In this document: positions 55,435-64,000 of the stretch, piece after piece
Numbering within the stretch: position 1 is the stretch's first letter
How the letters are laid out: the number at the start of each line of letters is the position of its first letter
Source of the DNA: Aristaeella hokkaidonensis
GTDB taxonomy: Bacteria; Bacillota; Clostridia; Christensenellales; Aristaeellaceae
Direction: 5' to 3'
Assembly (NCBI RefSeq): GCF_018128945.1
Contig: NZ_CP068393.1
Span: forward strand, 2,728,001-2,792,000
DNA: 64,000 bases
Translations under genes and position numbers: made by a program
The notes under the pieces: model-generated
What the model was told of the DNA's origin: nothing
The model's database searches: none
Seen by the model: only the letters and a program-made list of their open reading frames with translations

Positions 55435-57219
55435 ATGATCGACGTGCTGTTTGTGTTCATCGGATTATTTATATCAGTTGAGTTCTATTTTTCTCTTCGA
55501 GTACCGGACAATCATGTGATCCATTTCTGGAGGAGCCTTCCGATTTTGCTAGTTATAACGCTGCTGGCTTTATGGATCAGCGGGATTTACCGGCAGATAT
55601 TGGCATATGCAGGACAGGATGTACTCCTTCAGAGTGGTATTAGCACACTTGCTGGAACCGGCATTACCTATCTTGTTTCTCTGGTTTTCTATCTGTTCCG
55701 GGATCAGATCGGATCAAATATTTTCCTGATGCCCCGGCCGATCTATTTTATTCAGTGGGTAATCACCTTTTTTCTGGTGGCGGCTTCCCGATATCTGATC
55801 CGTTACCGGACTGCGGGCAGTCGCCGGAAAGGCGATAAGGAAACCAAACGGATTCTGGTCATCGGTGCCGGCTATGCCGGGGCAACGGTGATCCGGGATA
55901 TCCAGAACGGCCGCTATGGAAATGCGACAGCTGTGGCGATCCTGGACGATGATCCGGCCAGGCAGCATTCCTCCCTGTCAAGGGTTCCGGTTGTCGGCGG
56001 TACAGATGCTGTTGCGGAGACAGCCGATCAATACAATATCAACGAGATTATTATTGCAATTGCCACTCCTAAAGGAGAGATTACCGCTCTCCTGAATGAC
56101 TGCATTGAAACCGGCGCACATGTCATGATTTATTCCGGCGTGCGGGAAGGAGCGGAAGCCCGGGAGGTCAACATTGCGGATCTGCTGGGCCGCGCAGAGC
56201 AGCACCTGGACATGACGGAAGTACATGCCTTCCTGACAGGCAAGACTGTAATGATCACGGGCGGAGGCGGAAGTATCGGGTCGGAGCTATGCCGCCAGAT
56301 CATGGGCTTTACCCCGAAAAAGCTGGTTCTTTATGATATTTCCGAAAACTATATGTATGATCTCTTCTTCGAACTGAAGGAGAAATATGGAGAATTGGTG
56401 GCCAACACCCTTGTACTGGAGGTCGGCAGCGTCCGGGATGAAGAATCCCTCTGGAGGGTGATGGGAAAATACAAGCCGGACATTGTGATCCACGCTGCTG
56501 CCCACAAGCATGTTCCCCTGATGGAAACCAGCAGCGAGCAGGCGATCCTGAACAATGTCTTCGGAACATATAAGACAGCGAAGGTTGCCGTGGAATGCAA
56601 TGTCAGACGCTTTGTCCTGATTTCCACGGACAAAGCGGTGAATCCCACCAATGTTATGGGAGCATCCAAGCGCCTGGCGGAAATCATTATTTCATCTATT
56701 CCCAATCGGAACACCGAGTTTATGGCGGTTCGCTTCGGCAATGTTCTGGGGTCCCACGGTTCGGTTGTTCCGATTTTTGAGCGCCAGATCCGGGCGGGCG
56801 GTCCGGTAACCCTCACGGATCCGAATATCATCCGCTATTTCATGACGATTCCCGAGGCGGCTTCCCTGGTGCTTCAGGCGGTCGGCATGGCCAAGGGCGG
56901 AGAGCTCTTCATCCTCGATATGGGTGAACCGGTAAAAATCAAGGATCTGGCTGAAAAGATGATCCGCCTGTATGGAACCGGAAAGGAACAGATTGTCTGC
57001 ACCGGTCTGCGTCCCGGCGAGAAGCTTTATGAAGAGCTCCTATTGGACAAGGAAAACGATCAGGCAACTGAACGCGACCGGATCTATGTGGCAAAACAGG
57101 ATCACTTCGACTGGCAGACCGTTCAAGGCTACCTGAACAAACTTGAAGAAGCTATCGAAAAGCATCAGGATATCAAAAAAGTGCTCCAGGAGATTCTTCC
57201 TGCCTATCATGAAACGTGA
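55435..57219 (+). CDS. FlaA1/CapD-type nucleoside-diphosphate-sugar dehydratase/epimerase
   Basis: A 594-residue membrane enzyme: four N-terminal helices (about 1-120), a first Rossmann region (VIGAGYAGATVIRDI) and a second with GGGGSIGSE, HAAAHKHVPLMET and the KAVNPTNVMGASKR stretch typical of UDP-GlcNAc 4,6-dehydratases and epimerases of the PglF/WbpM/CapD group. It makes a deoxy- or amino-sugar precursor for surface glycans. The ATG at 55435 has no ribosome binding site; GAGGTG lies seven bases before an in-frame ATC at 55405, so the real start may be ten codons upstream at a non-standard codon. First gene of the operon. Confidence 0.92.
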   Translation: MIDVLFVFIGLFISVEFYFSLRVPDNHVIHFWRSLPILLVITLLALWISGIYRQILAYAGQDVLLQSGISTLAGTGITYLVSLVFYLFRDQIGSNIFLMPRPIYFIQWVITFFLVAASRYLIRYRTAGSRRKGDKETKRILVIGAGYAGATVIRDIQNGRYGNATAVAILDDDPARQHSSLSRVPVVGGTDAVAETADQYNINEIIIAIATPKGEITALLNDCIETGAHVMIYSGVREGAEAREVNIADLLGRAEQHLDMTEVHAFLTGKTVMITGGGGSIGSELCRQIMGFTPKKLVLYDISENYMYDLFFELKEKYGELVANTLVLEVGSVRDEESLWRVMGKYKPDIVIHAAAHKHVPLMETSSEQAILNNVFGTYKTAKVAVECNVRRFVLISTDKAVNPTNVMGASKRLAEIIISSIPNRNTEFMAVRFGNVLGSHGSVVPIFERQIRAGGPVTLTDPNIIRYFMTIPEAASLVLQAVGMAKGGELFILDMGEPVKIKDLAEKMIRLYGTGKEQIVCTGLRPGEKLYEELLLDKENDQATERDRIYVAKQDHFDWQTVQGYLNKLEEAIEKHQDIKKVLQEILPAYHET

Positions 57220-57319
57220 TAAACGAATCTGCAAACGCTACTCAAATTACTGCTGCCAAGAGCCATGAGGTACATGCAGTGCAACGAAGGTATAAAAAAA
57301 GAACGGAGGTGACTGGCAA

Positions 57320-58714
57320 TTGATCCGGAAGAATCAGGAATTCCTGAACAGGGTAAATATCCTTCTGGATATGATGCTGGTTATTCTCTCCTACATGCTG
57401 GCTTCATGGATCCGGCTGGATTTTTTTGAAGGTGACAGCAAAAACATGGCCGGTATCAGCACGAAAACAATTTTACTGGCCATAGCTTATTCTCTGGTTC
57501 TTTTCCTTCTGCTTTCCATATTCGGCTTTTATAATACGACCCGAACCCGAAAGCTTACCTGGAAAGCCAGGACAATCTTTTTATGCGTGACCATTTCCAC
57601 GCTGATTGCGACGACTGTATTTTTTGTTTTTCGCCTGATTGATTTTTCCCGCGGCGTCATTTTGGTGTTCTATCTTGTAACCATTATTTTACTGACAGGC
57701 AAGTACGCTTTTATGCGCCTGGTTCTCAGGCGTTTTCGCGGAAACGGTTACAATCTGAAACATGTGGTTGTTATCGGTACCGGTAAGCTGGCGAAGCAAT
57801 ACAGGGACGATATTGCGAAGGAATCTGAACTTGGTTTTCATTTGATTGGATTTGTCGGGAACCAGAATCTCCTGGGTGAGGAAGACAAGTGGCTCGGATC
57901 ATTCAAGGAACTGGACAGTATTCTGTCGTCACCGGATATCAGCGAAGTCATTATTGCTCTTGAACCGGAAGAGTATTCAGGAGTCTGGCAGATTATTCCA
58001 GCATGTGAGAAAAACGGCGTCAAGTATTCTGTTATTCCTTTCTATAATGATATTATTCCTGCTAATCCGGTAATTGAAACAATCGGTCACAGTAAGCTGA
58101 TCAATATGCGTACGAATCGTCTGGAAAATATGGGGTGGGCGATTCTGAAAAGAGGATTTGATTTTGTAAGCAGTTTTATAGGTATTATCCTGCTTAGCCC
58201 ATTACTGATAATCATTGCCATAGGAGTAAAACTTTCAAGTCCGGGGCCGATCCTGTTCAGACAGAAGAGAGTCGGTTATATGCGCAAGGATTTTCAAATG
58301 CTGAAATTCCGCAGCATGAAGCAGAACGATGAGGCAAACATATCCTGGACTACGGATGATGATCCGAGAAGAACCAGAATCGGTTCATTTCTCCGAAAAA
58401 CCAGTCTGGATGAACTCCCTCAGTTGATTAACGTGCTGAAAGGTGATATGAGTCTGGTCGGCCCCAGACCGGAACTTCCCCATTTTGTGGAGCAGTTCAA
58501 GGAGACTATTCCATATTATATGGTTAAACATCAGGTTAAACCCGGTATGACCGGTTGGGCCCAGGTCAACGGGTATCGCGGTGATACCAGCATTGAAAAA
58601 AGAATTGAGCTGGATCTTTGGTATATTGACAACTGGAGTCCGTTACTGGATATACGAATTCTTGCAAAGACAGTTTTTGGCGGCATGCTGAATCATGAAA
58701 AAATGAAAACGTAA
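57320..58714 (+). CDS. polyprenyl-phosphate sugar-1-phosphate transferase (WcaJ/WbaP-like)
   Basis: A 464-residue membrane enzyme that starts glycan synthesis by moving a sugar phosphate to undecaprenyl phosphate. Four to five N-terminal helices and a CoA-binding-like domain (VVIGTGKLAKQY) precede the catalytic sugar transferase domain with KRGFDFVSS, LFRQKRVGY, KFRSMK, TSLDELPQL and VGPRPELP. The start is TTG at 57320 with GGAGGTGACTGGCAA before it. The length is normal. With the preceding dehydratase it defines the first sugar of the repeat unit. Confidence 0.95.
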   Translation: MIRKNQEFLNRVNILLDMMLVILSYMLASWIRLDFFEGDSKNMAGISTKTILLAIAYSLVLFLLLSIFGFYNTTRTRKLTWKARTIFLCVTISTLIATTVFFVFRLIDFSRGVILVFYLVTIILLTGKYAFMRLVLRRFRGNGYNLKHVVVIGTGKLAKQYRDDIAKESELGFHLIGFVGNQNLLGEEDKWLGSFKELDSILSSPDISEVIIALEPEEYSGVWQIIPACEKNGVKYSVIPFYNDIIPANPVIETIGHSKLINMRTNRLENMGWAILKRGFDFVSSFIGIILLSPLLIIIAIGVKLSSPGPILFRQKRVGYMRKDFQMLKFRSMKQNDEANISWTTDDDPRRTRIGSFLRKTSLDELPQLINVLKGDMSLVGPRPELPHFVEQFKETIPYYMVKHQVKPGMTGWAQVNGYRGDTSIEKRIELDLWYIDNWSPLLDIRILAKTVFGGMLNHEKMKT

Positions 58715-58765
58715 AAGAAATGCTTTGACAGGAATAAGTTATGTGGTGTGTGAGGAGAACTGTTG

Positions 58766-59299
58766 ATGAAACAAAAGACAAAGAAAAGGCTGATTACATA
58801 TACACTGGTTGTCGTGTGGCTTGTCGGTTGCTATTTTATTGGACAGAGTATTCATTCAAATTCTGCAACGAATGATTCAAAGGGAACAGAATCGGCTTCA
58901 GTCGAAACAGGTATAAAAGAATCAGCAATCTCAATAATCAACGCTCAGCAGATCAGCACCGATGAGATCCCATGGGGTTTTACAGCAGGCGTTATTTCAG
59001 AGGAAGATGGATCAAACGCCTGGTTGTTAACACCAGGAACAGGGCTTCAGGTGGAGATAACAGAAGATGTTATCGTTCGATACGAAATTCATCCATGGAT
59101 GAAGGATACCAGCGATGGCGCATCATTACGGATAGAATATAATGAAACAAATGAGACGCTGAAAGCAGAACAAGACTGGAAGAATTATTCTGTTCCACAA
59201 AGCGCCCATACTGTCCGGATTGAAGTCATGTCTACAGATAATGATGACGGCGACTGGGTAATTATCCGGTTCGATACCGCGGAAAACGGTATGACATGA
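58766..59299 (+). CDS. membrane-anchored protein of unknown function
   Basis: A 177-residue protein with one N-terminal membrane segment (about 9-27) and an exported acidic domain rich in Thr, Asp and Glu that looks like a beta sandwich. I recognise no family. The ATG at 58766 is preferred to the TTG one codon earlier because GAGGAG lies eight bases upstream. Its position in the operon between the initiating transferase and a glycosyltransferase suggests a role at the outer face of the membrane, such as binding or modifying the polymer; this is inference from context. Confidence 0.6.
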   Translation: MKQKTKKRLITYTLVVVWLVGCYFIGQSIHSNSATNDSKGTESASVETGIKESAISIINAQQISTDEIPWGFTAGVISEEDGSNAWLLTPGTGLQVEITEDVIVRYEIHPWMKDTSDGASLRIEYNETNETLKAEQDWKNYSVPQSAHTVRIEVMSTDNDDGDWVIIRFDTAENGMT

Positions 59300-59414
59300 G
59301 AAAAGAAAGGTGTATTTATACCGGTATCCAGTACGATTGCTGTAAATGAAATTTAATGCAAGGGACGATGTATGGATTGTGAATTCTGTTGTTCAGGAAA
59401 CGGAGATCAGTAAA

Positions 59415-60293
59415 ATGTCCATATCTGTAATAATACCAACGTTAAACGCAGAGAGACATATTGCTTCTTTGTTATCATCACTGGCGGAACAGACGATCCA
59501 GCCCTGTGAGATTCTGATTATTGATTCGTCTTCTTCCGATAATACGCTGTCAATTGCGAAGACCTATAATAACGTCCAAATTATCACAATCCAATTGTCT
59601 GAATTTAATCATGGCGGCACACGGGATCTGGGGATGAACCATACGAAAGGAGATCTTGTTCTTTTTTTGACACAGGATGCTGTTCCAGCAAGCAATACAC
59701 TGATTGAGGACCTGATTGCTTCACTTTTGAACAACCCGCAGATTGCCGCAGCATATGCCCGGCAGATACCGAGGGAGGATTCTTCTCCCCGAGAGAAACT
59801 GGTTCGGACTTACAACTATCCTGAACAGAGTGTAGTTCATTCAGAAGAAGATATACCGCGGCTGGGGATCAAGACGTTTTTCTGTTCCAATGTCTGTGCG
59901 GTATACCGCCGGGATATATATGAGCGGCTTGGCGGATTTGAAAAAGACCTTTTGTCCAATGAAGATATGATGTATGCAGCAAAAGCCATCAGAAGCGGTT
60001 ATCAGATTGCGTATGCGGCAGAGGCCTGTGTTGTTCATTCGCATGATTTAGCGTTTAGGGAACAATATGAGCGAAACCGTATACAGGGATATGAAATAGC
60101 AAGGCATCAGGATCTTTTGAAAGGAGTATCTTCCTCACGGGAAGGAATACAGATGCTCATGTCAGTTTCTGTAAAACTCCTGAAACAGGGAAGACTGATA
60201 AGTGTTTTCGGTTTGCTGACAGATTGTGCTGCCAGATATCTGGGAAACAGAAAAGGAAAGAAACAATTTTTAAAAACGCAATCCAGTAAATAA
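59415..60293 (+). CDS. glycosyltransferase family 2 (rhamnosyltransferase-like)
   Basis: A 292-residue GT-A enzyme: SVIIPTLNAERHIASLL at the start, IIDSSSSDNTL, EFNHGGTRDLGM and a DxD-like TQDAVPAS, followed by FFCSNVCAVYRR and FEKDLLSNEDMM. The pattern with HGGTR is typical of RfbF/RfbN-type rhamnosyltransferases, although the donor is not proved. I choose the ATG at 59415 because CGGAG lies nine bases upstream and the family begins there; the frame extends 23 codons further upstream. It adds a sugar to the lipid-linked chain at the cytoplasmic face. Confidence 0.88.
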   Translation: MSISVIIPTLNAERHIASLLSSLAEQTIQPCEILIIDSSSSDNTLSIAKTYNNVQIITIQLSEFNHGGTRDLGMNHTKGDLVLFLTQDAVPASNTLIEDLIASLLNNPQIAAAYARQIPREDSSPREKLVRTYNYPEQSVVHSEEDIPRLGIKTFFCSNVCAVYRRDIYERLGGFEKDLLSNEDMMYAAKAIRSGYQIAYAAEACVVHSHDLAFREQYERNRIQGYEIARHQDLLKGVSSSREGIQMLMSVSVKLLKQGRLISVFGLLTDCAARYLGNRKGKKQFLKTQSSK

Positions 60294-60325
60294 ACCAGAA
60301 AAAATAACAGTAAGGAAGAGAACGA

Positions 60326-61153
60326 ATGACATTACAGTCTCTTAAATACCGTACGTTGACGCCTGAAGGCAGAAAACAGACAAAGGAAGATTTCAGGATC
60401 TTTTTCCAACTGGTGGATAATGATCTGAAATCCCGGTACTCCGGCTCTGCCTTTGGCATTATCTGGGCATATATTCAGCCTTTGGTCACAATCATGGTTT
60501 TCTGGTATGTGTATCAGGTTGGATTCCGTAATGCACCGGTGGATGATGTGGAATTCATCCTGTGGTTTATTGCGGCATTTATTCCATGGACGTTCTTCAG
60601 TGACGGTACGGTTACTGCGGCAAATGTGATGTATGAATACTCATACCTTGTTAAAAAAATGCGTTTTAAGGTATGGCAGCTTCCGTTTATCAAGGTGTTT
60701 TCTTCACTGAGGATCCATGTGTTCTTTGTTGTATTCCTTACAGGCATGTATATGTTGTATGGACATGCGCCGGATTGGACCTGGTTAAATACGCTTTACT
60801 ATTCCTTTTATATCTGTGTCCTGCTGGTAGGAAATGCTTTTCTTACTTCTTCATTGACGGTGTTTATCAAAGATGCAAGCCAACTGATTAATATTGTTAT
60901 GCAGATTGGTTTCTGGCTGACTCCTATTTTCTGGTCGGATACCACGATGAATCCAACTGTTCTCCGAATTCTGAAGCTGAATCCGATGTATTATGCAACG
61001 ACCGGATATCGATATGCCCTGATCAACCATACCTGGTTCTGGCAGAGATCACCGCTTCAGACGATTTACTATTGGGTGGCGGCAGCTGCGATCCTTGCGA
61101 TTGGATCTTTGGTATACCGCCATCTGAAAGAACATTTTACCGATCTGCTATAA
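60326..61153 (+). CDS. wzm: polysaccharide ABC exporter permease (Wzm/TagG-like)
   Basis: A 275-residue membrane protein of the ABC-2 family used to export lipid-linked O-antigens, capsules or teichoic acids. An N-terminal amphipathic stretch is followed by about six membrane helices, with SRYSGSAFGIIWAYIQPL before the first. AAGGAAGAGAACGA precedes the ATG. It lies 12 bp before the ATPase gene. The presence of this exporter, and not a Wzx/Wzy pair in the visible part, points to the ABC-transporter-dependent pathway. Confidence 0.94.
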   Translation: MTLQSLKYRTLTPEGRKQTKEDFRIFFQLVDNDLKSRYSGSAFGIIWAYIQPLVTIMVFWYVYQVGFRNAPVDDVEFILWFIAAFIPWTFFSDGTVTAANVMYEYSYLVKKMRFKVWQLPFIKVFSSLRIHVFFVVFLTGMYMLYGHAPDWTWLNTLYYSFYICVLLVGNAFLTSSLTVFIKDASQLINIVMQIGFWLTPIFWSDTTMNPTVLRILKLNPMYYATTGYRYALINHTWFWQRSPLQTIYYWVAAAAILAIGSLVYRHLKEHFTDLL

Positions 61154-61165
61154 GGGGAATCAATT

Positions 61166-62452
61166 ATGAACGAGTGCGTGCTGGATGTACGGAATATTGT
61201 AAAAAAATACAAACTGTATAATTCAGAAAAAGAAAGGCTGAAGGAAGCGTTTCATCCTTTTCATAAGAGTTTTCATAAAGATTTCTATGCTTTGAAAGGG
61301 ATCAGTTTTAAGGTTAACAAAGGGGAAAAAGTTGGCATCATCGGATCCAACGGTGCGGGCAAGAGTACGATTCTTAAAATTCTGACCGGTGTGCTTAATC
61401 CCACGGAAGGTGAAGTTGTTACCGAAGGGCGGATCGCTGCGCTGCTCGAATTGGGCGCCGGATTCAATATGGATTATACTGGACTGGAAAACATCCGTCT
61501 CAATGGAACCCTGATGGGATGCAGCGAGGAAGAGATGGAAATCAAAACCCAGAAGATTGTTGAGTTTGCAGATATCGGGGACTTCATTTCTCAGCCGGTC
61601 AAAACATATTCCAGCGGTATGTTTGTTCGGCTTGCTTTTGCTACCCAGATTTTTTCAGATCCGGATATTTTGATTGTTGACGAAGCTCTCTCTGTGGGCG
61701 ATATTCGTTTTCAACAGAAATGCTACCGGGCCATGGATGAATTGATGGAGAACAAGACAGTTTTGCTTGTAACTCACGATACAGCGGCGGTCACCCGGTT
61801 CTGTCAGCGTGTCATCTGGCTGAACCATGGCGAGCTTGTTTATGATGGTGAAGTCACGGAGGGCCTCCGGAGATATAAGGAATTTCTGATCAATCAAGCA
61901 ATTGAGGAAACAAACGATTCAGAGTATCAATCCTTTGGTGAAACGCTGGAACAAAAACGAGAAGAGATCAGACTAAATCTGCCGCCTGTACCGGAAGGTA
62001 TCAGCAAAAATGGAAACGGAAAAGCAGTAATTACGCATTGTGCTTTGATGAATGATGATCATGAACTGCTAGAGTTTGTTGAACCGGGGACGTGGGTGAA
62101 TGTTGTTTCACGAATCGAATTCCATGAGCATACGGCACGACCTTTGTATGGCTTTACACTTTTCGATCGGTTGGGGAACGTTGTAGTCAGCCTGAACTCG
62201 GAAACAATCGACGTACAGTTGCCGCCTCAGGATGGGCAGGTGGAGTATACCTTCCGTTTCAGGATGCCGGATCTGAACCATGGTGAATACACTATGTCTG
62301 TAGCAGTGGCTAATGGTTTTCAAACAGATCATGTACAGCTGTGCTGGCTTGACGATGTACTGACATTTCGGGTGATGCAGCGGGAGTACGATCTTCCCGG
62401 TTTCCTATATCTTGATCACGGTGAAGTGAGCATTACAACACTGAAATCGTAA
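61166..62452 (+). CDS. wzt: polysaccharide ABC exporter ATPase with C-terminal binding domain (Wzt-like)
   Basis: A 428-residue protein. Residues 1-245 are the ATPase, with Walker A GSNGAGKST, signature YSSGM and Walker B ILIVDEALSVGD. Residues about 270-428 form a Wzt_C-type beta-sandwich domain, which in E. coli O8/O9a recognises the modified non-reducing end of the finished glycan. AAGGGGAATCAATT precedes the ATG. This extra domain is absent from simple TagH-like ATPases and fits a pathway in which chain end modification licenses export; the next gene is a methyltransferase. Confidence 0.94.
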   Translation: MNECVLDVRNIVKKYKLYNSEKERLKEAFHPFHKSFHKDFYALKGISFKVNKGEKVGIIGSNGAGKSTILKILTGVLNPTEGEVVTEGRIAALLELGAGFNMDYTGLENIRLNGTLMGCSEEEMEIKTQKIVEFADIGDFISQPVKTYSSGMFVRLAFATQIFSDPDILIVDEALSVGDIRFQQKCYRAMDELMENKTVLLVTHDTAAVTRFCQRVIWLNHGELVYDGEVTEGLRRYKEFLINQAIEETNDSEYQSFGETLEQKREEIRLNLPPVPEGISKNGNGKAVITHCALMNDDHELLEFVEPGTWVNVVSRIEFHEHTARPLYGFTLFDRLGNVVVSLNSETIDVQLPPQDGQVEYTFRFRMPDLNHGEYTMSVAVANGFQTDHVQLCWLDDVLTFRVMQREYDLPGFLYLDHGEVSITTLKS

Positions 62453-62477
62453 AACTGTTTAAGAAATGAGGCAGATT

Positions 62478-64000
62478 ATGCGTACGGAGAAAACAGGAAA
62501 GAAATGCTTTGTTTGCGGTAAAGAGAATGGATTTGCCAAAGGAAATAATTGTGCGCATTGTGGAGCAGGGGACAATGAATCTGCCATTGCGCATCTTCTG
62601 GTAAAGTATTCCGGCGGAGAGCAGGCGGGGATTTCTGAAAGCACAGATCAATTGAAATACAGAAGAATCCTGGCAATTGACGCGTCAAAGGCTCTGCAGG
62701 ATGCTTTAGTAAACTGCGAACTTTTTACTTCTGTTTCCCGAGAGGACGTGAAAAGCGTAACAGGAGCCAGAGATGGTCTTGGCTTTGAACGAATTCTTGC
62801 TTTCAGTGATATTGACGATAATACTGCAGTATTGCTCAATAAACTGCTTACCCCGGATGGAATTGTAATTGTCAGTCAGGCCGCTGCTTCAGGAGAGGGC
62901 TTTGGCAATGCAAATGGGTGGCAGGTAAATGATCAGGCATATACTGTGTATCATAAGAAAGTGGATACCAAGGTTGATTTCAGTGGGGAGCGTTTTATAC
63001 CGGGCATTGAAGATCAGAAGCTGGAATCTGAACATCTTCAGCGCTATCTGAGTACACGGAACCTGGTCAAGGGACTGGATGTACTGGACATTGCCTGCGG
63101 AGAAGGATATGGATCTGCGCTGCTGGCAGAAACAGCCAAGAGTGTTATTGGTATGGATATTGATCAGGAAACGGTTGATCGTGCCAATGAAAAATACAGT
63201 AAAACAAATCTGGTCTTTCAGCAGGGAGATGCGGCAAACATTCCCCTGAAGGATCACAGTGTTGATGCGATTGTTTCTTTTGAAACGATTGAACATATTG
63301 ATGAGACATTGCAGAACCAGTTCCTGCAGGAGATTGACCGGGTATTGAAACAGGACGGCCTGCTGATTATGTCTACTCCCAATAAGGCTGTTTATTCAGA
63401 CCGGTATCATTATTTTAATGAATACCATATTCATGAGTTTTATCATGATGAATTCCAGGAGTTTCTGAAACGGTATTTTTCTTATGTACACATTTATCAA
63501 CAGTCTTTCCAGGTTGTATCTCTCCTGAGCTCCTGCAACAGCCAGACCAAAGAAGCAGACTGGTACGGAGGCGCTGTTGATGAAACAGAGGCAAAGTACT
63601 ATATTGCTGTTGCGTCAAAGAAAGAAATCAAGCTTCCCGGCATGGCTTCTTTGTTTGTCCAGCAATCCGGAGAAAATGAAGCCAATATTCAGCGAATCAT
63701 AACTTTGCAGAATGAGGAGACGCTTCGGAATATACATATTCAGGAGCTTGACAGTGAACTGGAACAACGCGGGAAACGTATTCAGACTCTACAGGAAGAG
63801 CATGCGGAACGAGATGCGCACATCAAGGAGCTTGACAGTGAACTGGAGCTGCGAGGAGAGCGCATCCGGGTTTTGCAGGAAGAGCATGAAGAACGGGGGG
63901 CTCATATTCAGCGGTTGGATGAGGAATTAACCGAAAAAGGGAAACTGATACGGGAGCTACAGATGGAAGAAGAAAAACGCAATGAGCACATTCAGAAGCA
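62478..64000 (+). CDS. zinc-finger methyltransferase with long repeat coiled coil (WbdD-like, 3' truncated by window)
   Basis: An open frame of at least 507 codons that continues past the window. A zinc ribbon (Cys10, Cys13, Cys25, Cys28) opens it. The SAM-dependent methyltransferase domain (about 170-330) has motif I VLDIACGEGYGSA near 201-213 and a VSFETIEHI loop. From residue 420 three 28-residue repeats (HIQELDSELEQRG-type) form a coiled coil, encoded by 84-bp direct repeats at 63735, 63819 and 63903, with a fourth beginning at 63987. GAGGCAGATT precedes the ATG. In WbdD a methyltransferase and coiled coil cap the chain and set its length; I infer a similar role. The kinase domain of WbdD is not seen in this part. 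Confidence 0.85.
   Translation, partial: MRTEKTGKKCFVCGKENGFAKGNNCAHCGAGDNESAIAHLLVKYSGGEQAGISESTDQLKYRRILAIDASKALQDALVNCELFTSVSREDVKSVTGARDGLGFERILAFSDIDDNTAVLLNKLLTPDGIVIVSQAAASGEGFGNANGWQVNDQAYTVYHKKVDTKVDFSGERFIPGIEDQKLESEHLQRYLSTRNLVKGLDVLDIACGEGYGSALLAETAKSVIGMDIDQETVDRANEKYSKTNLVFQQGDAANIPLKDHSVDAIVSFETIEHIDETLQNQFLQEIDRVLKQDGLLIMSTPNKAVYSDRYHYFNEYHIHEFYHDEFQEFLKRYFSYVHIYQQSFQVVSLLSSCNSQTKEADWYGGAVDETEAKYYIAVASKKEIKLPGMASLFVQQSGENEANIQRIITLQNEETLRNIHIQELDSELEQRGKRIQTLQEEHAERDAHIKELDSELELRGERIRVLQEEHEERGAHIQRLDEELTEKGKLIRELQMEEEKRNEHIQK
63735..64000 (+). repeat. 84-bp direct repeats encoding the coiled coil
   Basis: Units 63735-63818, 63819-63902 and 63903-63986, plus a partial unit from 63987. 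The first two units are the most similar. Confidence 0.85.

Overview
The window looks like part of the chromosome of an anaerobic member of the Bacillota, class Clostridia. The reasons are RNase Y, AddA, RadA next to a YacL-type PIN/TRAM protein, a Bacillus-type parS sequence, strong Shine-Dalgarno sites before almost every gene, and GC-rich housekeeping genes. I cannot fix the genus without a search. No rRNA, tRNA, CRISPR array, insertion sequence or phage gene was recognised.

Layout. 1-5 kb: the end of an unidentified gene, a DUF3267 metalloprotease-like membrane protein, a histidine phosphatase, a tautomerase, an exported FMN/FAD reductase and a DUF1015 protein. 5.1-10.8 kb (minus): an S24-type repressor, then a complete branched-chain amino acid ABC importer operon (livK-H-M-G-F). 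10.9-13.9 kb (minus): a stand-alone FakA-like domain and DNA polymerase I. 14.0-22.2 kb (plus): rimO-pgsA, then dnaN-recF-addA. This block looks origin-proximal: two perfect parS palindromes lie between recF and addA, and five perfect DnaA boxes lie at the end of addA, yet dnaA itself is absent. 22.4-30.4 kb: an MBL-fold protein, a fucose/arabinose isomerase-like protein, gap and a heterodimeric ABC exporter. 30.5-39.1 kb (minus): a YacL-like protein, radA, a 978-residue exported SH3-repeat protein and leuS. 39.2-48.0 kb: exported proteins of unknown function, a zinc-ribbon/TPR-like membrane protein coupled to an acyltransferase, an AraC regulator and a glycosyltransferase. 48.3-52.8 kb: rny, a probable structured RNA with its own promoter and terminator, asnS and a small exported protein. 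52.9-64 kb: a surface polysaccharide locus, more AT-rich towards the right.

The polysaccharide locus opens with a three-domain protein: LicC-like nucleotidyltransferase, HxGH cytidylyltransferase and PEP mutase, the last two in the order seen in fosfomycin enzyme Fom1. It continues with a FlaA1/CapD-type dehydratase/epimerase, a polyprenyl-phosphate sugar transferase, a glycosyltransferase, a Wzm/Wzt-type exporter whose ATPase carries a C-terminal substrate-binding domain, and a methyltransferase with a long coiled coil. That last gene runs off the window. I read the set as an ABC-transporter-dependent glycan pathway, possibly phosphonate-decorated, with a WbdD-like chain-terminating ruler.

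A second layer is non-coding. A family of heptamer arrays (AATTCAN repeated 3-5 times, or its reverse complement) sits at gene ends and often occurs in inward-facing pairs 150-320 bp apart, including around the parS region. One array encodes the last residues of RecF. Clusters of small perfect hairpins lie beside radA and after the ABC exporter, and three terminators share almost the same stem.
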